A stretch of DNA of 64,000 nucleotides from Mycolicibacterium mengxianglii. GTDB lineage: Bacteria > Actinomycetota > Actinomycetes > Mycobacteriales > Mycobacteriaceae. The notes under the pieces were generated by a model that was not told where the DNA came from, made no database searches, and saw nothing but the letters and a program-made list of their open reading frames with translations. Below, piece by piece: positions 58,618-64,000 of this stretch. Made by a program: the position numbers and the translations under genes. The stretch is taken from assembly GCF_015710575.1 (NCBI RefSeq), contig NZ_CP065373.1, positions 4,402,001-4,466,000 of the forward strand, in the 5' to 3' direction. Numbering within the stretch: position 1 is the stretch's first letter; each line of letters opens with the position of its first letter.

Positions 58618-59940
58618 TCAGCGCTCGCCCAGCACCGCAGCGAACTCGGTGCAGAACCAGTCCACATCCGACATCGAAAACACCAGCGGCGGACGGATTT
58701 TCAGCACGTTGCCGTCGTGGCCGCAGACCGAAAGCAGCACCTTGCGTTCGCGCAGCGCATTCACCAGCCACCGCGCGCCGGCCCGATCAGGTTCCAATGT
58801 GGCGGGGTCGGTGACCATTTCGACGCCGATGTAGAGGCCGGCGCCGCGGACATCACCGACACCCGGATGCCGCTGGGCGATCTCGGTGAGTTCCCGTCGC
58901 AACGCCGCACCCACATCGGCGGCATTGGCCATCAGCCGCTCGTTCTCGATCACGTCGAGCACCGCGGCCGCGGCGGCCATCGACACCGGATTGCCGCCGA
59001 AGGTGTTGAAGTACGGCACCCCGACCGCGAACGACTTCAGCACATCGGAACGAGCCGCCATGGCCGCCACCGGCATACCGTTGCCCATCGGTTTCCCTGT
59101 GGTCAGCAGATCCGGGGTGACACCGTGCCGCAGGAATCCCCACATCGCGTCACCGGTGCGGCCGAACCCGGGCTGCACCTCGTCGGCGATGAACACTCCC
59201 CCGCGGGAGCGCACCACCTCGACGGCGGGTTTGAGTACCGACGGGTCGGTGTAGATGCCGTCGGAGGAGAAGATGGTGTCGACGATCAGGCACGACACCC
59301 CGTAGCCGGCCTCGGCGAGATCGTCGCAGGCGGCGCTGACATCGGCGGCGAATCGGGTGGCGCGCTGGTCGGCCGGAATGCGGTAGCTGTCCGGCGGTGC
59401 TACCGCGCGCACGTGCGGGCCCAGTGTGGTGGCGCCGCCCAACGAGGGTGAAATGGCGGTGACGGCCGCGGTGTTGCCGTGATAGGCATCCGTGGTGATG
59501 ATGACACCCGTTGCGCCGGTGTGCATTTCGGCGACCCGCAGGGCGAGGTCGTTGACTTCACTTCCGGTACAGGCATACATCACCTGGTCGATCTCGAACG
59601 GCAGGGTCGCCAGCAGTCGCCGCGAATAACCGACGATCGACTCGTGCAGGTAGCGGGTGTGGGTGTTGAGCGTCGAAAGCTGGCGGGTGACGGCCTCCAC
59701 CACATGGGGATGGCAGTGCCCCACACTGGCGACGTTGTTGTAGGCGTCGAGGTACCGCTCGCCGGCGGCGTCGAACAGGTAACTGCCCTGCCCCCGCACC
59801 AGATGCACCGGCCGTTCGTAGAACAACCGGTAGGCCGGGCCGAGCATCTTCTCCCGTGCCGCGATCAGCGGTTCGTCGGCGCCCGCGCCCGTCGATCCGG
59901 CGGAGTAGCTGTTGGAGTCCATGATGTTCGAGAAGCTCAT
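58618..59940 (-). CDS. Class-III PLP aminotransferase-fold enzyme
   Basis: About 440 residues, fold type I. Features: YLDAYNNVASVGHCHPHVVEAV, the cofactor Asp in FIADEVQPGFGRTG, and the Schiff-base Lys in LLTTGKPMGNGMPVAA. The sequence resembles the AGXT2L/ethanolamine-phosphate and phosphohydroxylysine phospho-lyase branch more than ordinary aminotransferases, which would cleave a phosphorylated amine rather than transaminate. A kinase-type gene is directly divergent (start 59984), the pairing seen in such pathways. Start ATG 59940 (MSFSNI) or 59922. It ends one base after the histidine kinase stop, convergent. Confidence 0.87.
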   Translation of the reverse strand: MSFSNIMDSNSYSAGSTGAGADEPLIAAREKMLGPAYRLFYERPVHLVRGQGSYLFDAAGERYLDAYNNVASVGHCHPHVVEAVTRQLSTLNTHTRYLHESIVGYSRRLLATLPFEIDQVMYACTGSEVNDLALRVAEMHTGATGVIITTDAYHGNTAAVTAISPSLGGATTLGPHVRAVAPPDSYRIPADQRATRFAADVSAACDDLAEAGYGVSCLIVDTIFSSDGIYTDPSVLKPAVEVVRSRGGVFIADEVQPGFGRTGDAMWGFLRHGVTPDLLTTGKPMGNGMPVAAMAARSDVLKSFAVGVPYFNTFGGNPVSMAAAAAVLDVIENERLMANAADVGAALRRELTEIAQRHPGVGDVRGAGLYIGVEMVTDPATLEPDRAGARWLVNALRERKVLLSVCGHDGNVLKIRPPLVFSMSDVDWFCTEFAAVLGER

Positions 59941-59983
59941 AGGGGTTCCACGATGCCACTGATGAGCAGAACTCGCCGGGTTC

Positions 59984-61015
59984 GTGGACACTGTTGCGGT
60001 GCCAGGCCTGCCACCCCACCACGAGGAGTTCGCCCGCGCCGCACTGGGCGCGTACGGCCATGACGCGGAGGCGCCGCTGCGGCTGCTCAGTCTCTCCGAG
60101 AACGCCACCTACCTCGTCGAGCGCCCCGACCCGATGGTGCTGCGCGTGCACCGCCCCGGCTACCACTCGCTGGACGCGATCCGTTCCGAACTCAGCTGGA
60201 TGGCCGCGCTGGGCGCCGACACACCCGTGGAGACCCCCCATCTGATTCCGGCCCGCGACGGCAGCCCGGTGGTCGCGGTGTCCGTCGGCGACATGACCCT
60301 GCACGTGGATGCCGTCTCGTTCATCCCCGGCTGCACCGCCGAAGAGCAACCCGACGCAGTGGGATTCGACCAGCTGGGCCAGCTGACCGCGCTGATGCAC
60401 GACCACGTCGAGGACTGGCAGCCACCGGAGTTCTTCACCCGGTTCCGCTGGGATCTGGAGACGATGCTCAGCCCGACGGCGCGATGGGGCGACTGGCGCG
60501 GCGCACCGAATCTCACCGCCGCCGGCGCCGACGTCATCGCCCGCGCCGCCACCGAGATCACCTCCCGACTCACCGACTTCGGCACCGGCCCCGACCGTTT
60601 CGGTCTGGTGCACGCCGATCTGCGGATGGCCAACCTGATGGTCGACCCTGAGGACCCCGAGGGACGGATCACGGTCATCGACTTCGACGACTGCGGCTGG
60701 TCCTGGCATCTGGCCGACCTGGGCGCGGTGGTGTCGTTCATCGAGGACACCCCGGAAGCCGAACGCATCATCGCCGACTGGCTGCGCGGCTACCGCGGCG
60801 TGCGCGACCTGCCCGGCGACCATCTGGAACTGGTGACGACGTTTGTGATGTTGCGTCGGATCATGTTGTCGGCGTGGATCGGAACGCACGCCGACGCCCA
60901 CGGGGCCATTCCGTTGGCACCGACCTTCGCGGCCGGGACCGCCGTACTGGCCGACCGCTACCTCAACGACGACTCGTGGCTGCGGGAATCGGTTTGGGGT
61001 AGTCCACTACGCTAG
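59984..61015 (+). CDS. APH-family kinase (hydroxylysine kinase-like)
   Basis: 343-residue aminoglycoside/choline-kinase fold protein: N-lobe LSLSENATYLVERPDPMVLRVHRPGYHSLDAIRSELSWMAAL, catalytic loop FGLVHADLRMANLMVD (HxD and Asn, near residue 208) and DFG-equivalent ITVIDFDDCGW. The sequence is closest in feel to hydroxylysine/homoserine-type kinases of this fold. With the divergent phospho-lyase-like aminotransferase, it suggests a two-step route: phosphorylation of an amino alcohol, then elimination of phosphate. GTG 59984; starts are 43 bases apart. Confidence 0.85.
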   Translation: MDTVAVPGLPPHHEEFARAALGAYGHDAEAPLRLLSLSENATYLVERPDPMVLRVHRPGYHSLDAIRSELSWMAALGADTPVETPHLIPARDGSPVVAVSVGDMTLHVDAVSFIPGCTAEEQPDAVGFDQLGQLTALMHDHVEDWQPPEFFTRFRWDLETMLSPTARWGDWRGAPNLTAAGADVIARAATEITSRLTDFGTGPDRFGLVHADLRMANLMVDPEDPEGRITVIDFDDCGWSWHLADLGAVVSFIEDTPEAERIIADWLRGYRGVRDLPGDHLELVTTFVMLRRIMLSAWIGTHADAHGAIPLAPTFAAGTAVLADRYLNDDSWLRESVWGSPLR

Positions 61016-61049
61016 TGGCCCCTTCGGCTCCCGTCCGAGACTCAGCTCC

Positions 61050-62426
61050 ATGGGCGAACACGCAGTGGTACTGGGAGCGAGTATGGCCGGGTTGCTGGCT
61101 GCCCGGGTGCTCACCGACTTCTACGACCGGGTGACCCTCGTCGAACGAGATGAGTTGCCCGGCGGTGTCGAGCACCGCCGCGGGGTACCGCAGGGTCGGC
61201 ACGCCCACGCCCTGCTGGCCAGTGGCTCGTCCGCACTCGACGAGCTCCTTCCGGGCATTCTGGCCGAACTTGTCGACGACGGCGCCGTGGTGGCCTGCAC
61301 CGACGAGCCGACCGATTTCTGGCAGGAGTTGGGCGGTCACTGCCTACGCCAGGAGAGCGTGCCGTTCAAGCAGTCGCTGCGGATGTATCTGGCGACGCGG
61401 CCGTTCATCGAGGCCCACGTGCGCCGACGGGTGAGCGCGTTGAGCACCGTCACGGTTCTCGACGGGCACGATGTCGTCGACCTGGTCGCTGCGGTGGGCC
61501 GAATCGCCGGTGTCCGGGTGGCCCCACACGCCGGCGGCCCCGAGCAGCTCCTCGATGCCGACCTCGTCGTCGACGTCATGGGCCGCGGGTCGCGAACCCC
61601 CGCATTCCTCGACAAACTGGGGTACGGGCGCCCCGAGGTGCAGGGCACCGAGATTCGCGTGACCTACACGACTCAGCTGGTGCGCGTCCGGCCGCCCGCG
61701 CCGCCGGCAAAGCTGTTCCTCATCGGCGCCAAGCCCGAAACATGTTCGGGTGCGGCATTTTTCACCTGCGAGAATGACCGATGGCTGCTGACCACCGTCG
61801 GCCTCGGTGGCTGCGAACCGCCCACCGAGTGGGACGCGATGGTCGCGTTCACCGACGGCTGGGCACCAGAACCCCTGGTGTCGGCATTGCGCCGAGCGGA
61901 GCCGATCGGCGAACCGACGCGCTACCGCTATCCCGCTAGTCAATGGCGCCGCTATGACCTCATGCGGAGGTTTCCACCGGGCCTGCTGGTCATGGGCGAC
62001 GCGCTGTGCAGCTTCAACCCGGTGTACGGGCAGGGCATGTCGGTGGCCGCGCTGGAGGCGCTGGCACTGCGGGACTGTTTGCGCAGCGGTGACGCCGCGC
62101 TGAGCCGGCGGTTCTTTGCCGCGGCCGCCAAGCCGGTAGGCGTGGCATGGGAGCTGGCCCGCGGTAGCGACCTGACCATTCCCGGCGTGCAGGCGCCGCG
62201 GACGCTGGGCACCCGGGTATCCGGGTGGTACACCGATCGGCTGGTGGCCACGTGCGGATCCGATCCGACGGTCCACGAAGCGTTCGCCCGGGTGACGAAC
62301 CTGCTCGATCCGCCGTCGCGGTTGATGTCACCGTCGATTCTGCTACGGGTGCTGGGCTCGCGACGCAAGGCTGAGCGCGCCGTTCATACCGCCGACACCC
62401 GCCGAGCCGCCGTCGGCCAGGAGTAG
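61050..62426 (+). CDS. FAD-dependent oxidoreductase
   Basis: 458 residues. FAD fold at the start (AVVLGASMAGLLAARVLTDFYDRVTLVERDE), GRHAHALLASG, second FAD motif LLVMGDALCSFNPVYGQGMSVAALEALALRDCL near residue 305. This type is grouped with squalene-epoxidase/hydroxylase-like or lycopene-cyclase-like FAD enzymes; substrate unknown. ATG 61050 lies 34 bases after the kinase gene. It may be part of the same transcript, but nothing else links it to the amine pathway. Confidence 0.86.
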   Translation: MGEHAVVLGASMAGLLAARVLTDFYDRVTLVERDELPGGVEHRRGVPQGRHAHALLASGSSALDELLPGILAELVDDGAVVACTDEPTDFWQELGGHCLRQESVPFKQSLRMYLATRPFIEAHVRRRVSALSTVTVLDGHDVVDLVAAVGRIAGVRVAPHAGGPEQLLDADLVVDVMGRGSRTPAFLDKLGYGRPEVQGTEIRVTYTTQLVRVRPPAPPAKLFLIGAKPETCSGAAFFTCENDRWLLTTVGLGGCEPPTEWDAMVAFTDGWAPEPLVSALRRAEPIGEPTRYRYPASQWRRYDLMRRFPPGLLVMGDALCSFNPVYGQGMSVAALEALALRDCLRSGDAALSRRFFAAAAKPVGVAWELARGSDLTIPGVQAPRTLGTRVSGWYTDRLVATCGSDPTVHEAFARVTNLLDPPSRLMSPSILLRVLGSRRKAERAVHTADTRRAAVGQE

Positions 62427-62467
62427 CCGCCGGCGCGTCATCCCGCGCGGTACTGGCGCGGAGCTTT

Positions 62468-63586
62468 TCAGTCCGCCAGTGAGGCACCGAGCCGCTCGGC
62501 GGCCGCGACGTAATCCTCGATGAACTCCAGCACCACCTCGCGTGCCGGTTTGACCTTGTTCATCAGGCCGACGCCCTGGCCGACGAAGTAGGTGGCCAGC
62601 GCCTGCGCACCGGGGTGGCCCTGCGCGGCGAGTTTGTCGATACGGCGCAGCACCGGTTCGACGAGCATGTTCTGCAGGGGCAGCGGCAGCGGTTTCTGGC
62701 CGTCGGCAGTGGGCTGCCACGCCTTGGTCCAGTCCGAGACCAGCTGACGCGCCGGCTTTCCCGTGCGGCCCATCGAGCGCACGGTGTCGCGGGAGGTCGC
62801 CGCCAGCATCTTCTGCACGGTGTACGGCGCGGTCTCGGCCTCCTCCGTGGTCAGCCACACCGAACCTGTCCATGCACCGGCGGCGCCCATCGCGACGCAG
62901 GCGGCCATCTGCCGGCCGGTCACGATGCCGCCGGCAGCCAGCACGGGAACGTCGGGACCGACGGCCTCGATCACCTCGGGGACCAGCACCAGCGTCGACA
63001 CCTCACCGGTGTGTCCGCCCGCCTCGGTGCCCTGAGCGATGATCACGTCGACCCCGGCCTTGACCTGTTTGACGGCGTGCTCGCGGGCCCCGACCAGCGC
63101 GGCCACCGGCACGCCGCTGCTGGCGCCGGCCTCGATCATGTACGGCGGCGGCACCCCCAGCGCGTTGGCCATCAGTTTGATCGGGTGCCGCAGCGCCACC
63201 TCGAGCAACTGTTCACCGGTGTCGCCGGACAGATTGGCGTTGCCGACCTTGGGCTTGTCGTCAACCGGAATATCGTGTGCGGCAAGAAGTTCGGTGACGA
63301 AGGTGCGGTACTGCTGGGGTATGCGGTCGACCAGCTGCCCGGTGGACAGCGATTCGCCTTTGCCCTCGAATTTGGCGGGCACGATGATGTCGACGCCGTA
63401 GGGCTTGCCGCGCACCTCGTCGTCGATCCACGCCAGTTCCTGCTCGAGCTGATCGGGGCGGTAGGCGGTACCGCCCAGCACGCCGAAGCCGCCGGCATTG
63501 GTGACCGCAGCCACCACGTCGCGGCAATGACTGAACGCGAACAGTGGGAACTCGATGCCGAAACGGTCGCAGATCGGTGTCTTCAC
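62468..63586 (-). CDS. Nitronate monooxygenase (2-nitropropane dioxygenase family)
   Basis: 372-residue FMN TIM-barrel enzyme that oxidises nitronates: FPLFAFSHCRDVVAAVTNAGGFGVLGG near the start, GVDVIIAQGTEAGGHTGEVSTLVLVPEV (FMN phosphate and active His region) and PVLAAGGIVTGRQMAACVAMGAAGAWTGSVWLTTEEAE. Class II-type nitronate monooxygenases of this form are common in mycobacteria, some annotated as enoyl-ACP reductase-like. I chose GTG 63586 (VKTPICDRFGIEFPLF) since the family begins there; a start at 63607 adds seven residues. Convergent with the FAD enzyme gene. Confidence 0.9.
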   Translation of the reverse strand: MKTPICDRFGIEFPLFAFSHCRDVVAAVTNAGGFGVLGGTAYRPDQLEQELAWIDDEVRGKPYGVDIIVPAKFEGKGESLSTGQLVDRIPQQYRTFVTELLAAHDIPVDDKPKVGNANLSGDTGEQLLEVALRHPIKLMANALGVPPPYMIEAGASSGVPVAALVGAREHAVKQVKAGVDVIIAQGTEAGGHTGEVSTLVLVPEVIEAVGPDVPVLAAGGIVTGRQMAACVAMGAAGAWTGSVWLTTEEAETAPYTVQKMLAATSRDTVRSMGRTGKPARQLVSDWTKAWQPTADGQKPLPLPLQNMLVEPVLRRIDKLAAQGHPGAQALATYFVGQGVGLMNKVKPAREVVLEFIEDYVAAAERLGASLAD

Positions 63587-63642
63587 CGGATCAGTATTGC
63601 GGCACACACTTGACGCCTGTCAAGTACCTACCCGCCGCGACG

Positions 63643-64000
63643 TCAGTTGCGCAGCGGTGCGAAGGCGAATTCCGCCAACCCCTGTTCCGGTGAAACCGCC
63701 GCCCGGAACCCCAACGTCCGCTCCGCCCCCGCCGGCGAAGCCACGATATGGCGGACATCGCCACTGCGGTACTGCCCGGTGACCTCCGGAGCCGGCCCGC
63801 CGCGGGCCCGGCACACCAACTCGGCGACCTGGCGCATCGGAATCGGCCGACCGGAGCAGACATTGGCGGCCAGAAAACCATCACGCTCGGCTTCCACGGC
63901 CGCCACATTCGCCGCTGCCACATCGCTGACTTGCACAAAATCACGCATCTGCCCGCCGTCTTCGAAAACCCTTGGCGCCTGGCCATTTTCCAGTGCCGAG
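63643..64000 (-). CDS. NAD-dependent epimerase/dehydratase, 3' part (galE-like)
   Basis: C-terminal portion, about 119 residues, of an extended-SDR sugar-nucleotide epimerase; the 5' part is outside the window. The frame reads ALENGQAPRVFEDGGQMRDFVQVSDVAAANVAA, the usual RDFVHVxDVA motif of GalE-like enzymes, then CSGRPIPMRQVAELVCRARG and a typical end ERTLGFRAAVSPEQGLAEF. By place it corresponds to galE3 (Rv0536) of M. tuberculosis, upstream of the Rv0538-Rv0541 group. Likely makes or interconverts UDP-sugars for wall polymers. Confidence 0.85.
   Translation of the reverse strand, partial: SALENGQAPRVFEDGGQMRDFVQVSDVAAANVAAVEAERDGFLAANVCSGRPIPMRQVAELVCRARGGPAPEVTGQYRSGDVRHIVASPAGAERTLGFRAAVSPEQGLAEFAFAPLRN

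Noticed and set aside
1..64000. CRISPR array, tRNA, rRNA or phage genes
   Set aside because: None seen: no regularly spaced direct repeats, no cloverleaf-like sequences and no integrase or structural phage proteins noticed.

Overview
This is high-GC actinobacterial DNA, almost certainly from a Mycobacterium/Mycolicibacterium chromosome. Evidence from family recognition and gene order (no search was run): a complete mce transporter operon (yrbEA-yrbEB-mceABCDEF plus a Mce-associated gene), menaquinone genes menJ, G, D, C, B, E, a long polyprenyl diphosphate synthase, mgtA-like mannosyltransferase, pit phosphate transporter and galE-like epimerase, in an order matching, in reverse, what I remember of M. 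tuberculosis Rv0536-Rv0563. Starts are often GTG and genes overlap by 4 nt (ATGA/GTGA). I saw no rRNA, tRNA, CRISPR array, integrase or transposase.

Layout. (1) 1-10.75 kb: an accessory catabolic cluster with a peptide/nickel-type ABC importer (two permeases, fused ATPase, Tat lipoprotein binding protein), an MFS transporter cut by the window edge, a two-component flavin monooxygenase (NtaA/SnaA/DszA family), an FMN reductase and a flavin reductase. A second copy of the oxygenase/reductase pair lies at 9.4-10.7 kb, with the oxygenase decayed. (2) 10.76-16.36 kb: two secreted proteins, htpX, polyprenyl diphosphate synthase and divergent menJ. (3) 16.37-31.81 kb: a block between menJ and menG holding MpaB-type oxygenase 1, a tandem-domain TetR protein, a secreted RsiV-like protein, the mce operon, a divergent TetR gene and MpaB-type oxygenase 2. 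A near-identical 30-bp operator-like sequence occurs three times here, before both MpaB genes and before the single-domain tetR. (4) 31.8-50.7 kb: the conserved menaquinone neighbourhood (menG, D, C, B, E) with mgtA, bpoC-like hydrolase, fadD8-like ligase, pit and several small enzymes. (5) 50.9-64 kb: a membrane protein with an apparent frameshift, a Ser-rich secreted protein, a glycosyltransferase/DUF2064/methyltransferase operon, a two-component system, a divergent class-III aminotransferase and kinase-like gene, a FAD oxidoreductase, a nitronate monooxygenase and the 3' part of a galE-like gene.

How it fits together. Quinone synthesis is nearly complete: GrcC makes the prenyl tail, MenD/C/E/B the naphthoquinone head, MenG methylates and MenJ saturates one isoprene unit; menF, menH and menA are not in view. 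The mce block is probably a lipid or hydrophobic-substrate importer coupled to MpaB-family oxygenases under TetR control. The first 10 kb looks like uptake plus oxidative cleavage of an unknown small organic compound, perhaps as a sulfur, nitrogen or carbon source.

Non-coding structure includes a 49-bp hairpin family (three copies, each directly after a stop codon, with compensating stem changes), a 63-bp inverted-repeat family (three copies), a KstR-type site before the fadD8-like gene, and a Pho-box-like repeat and a 19-bp palindrome before pit. Two conserved genes (45.2 kb, 50.95 kb) show apparent -1 frameshifts inside C runs, which could be assembly errors.
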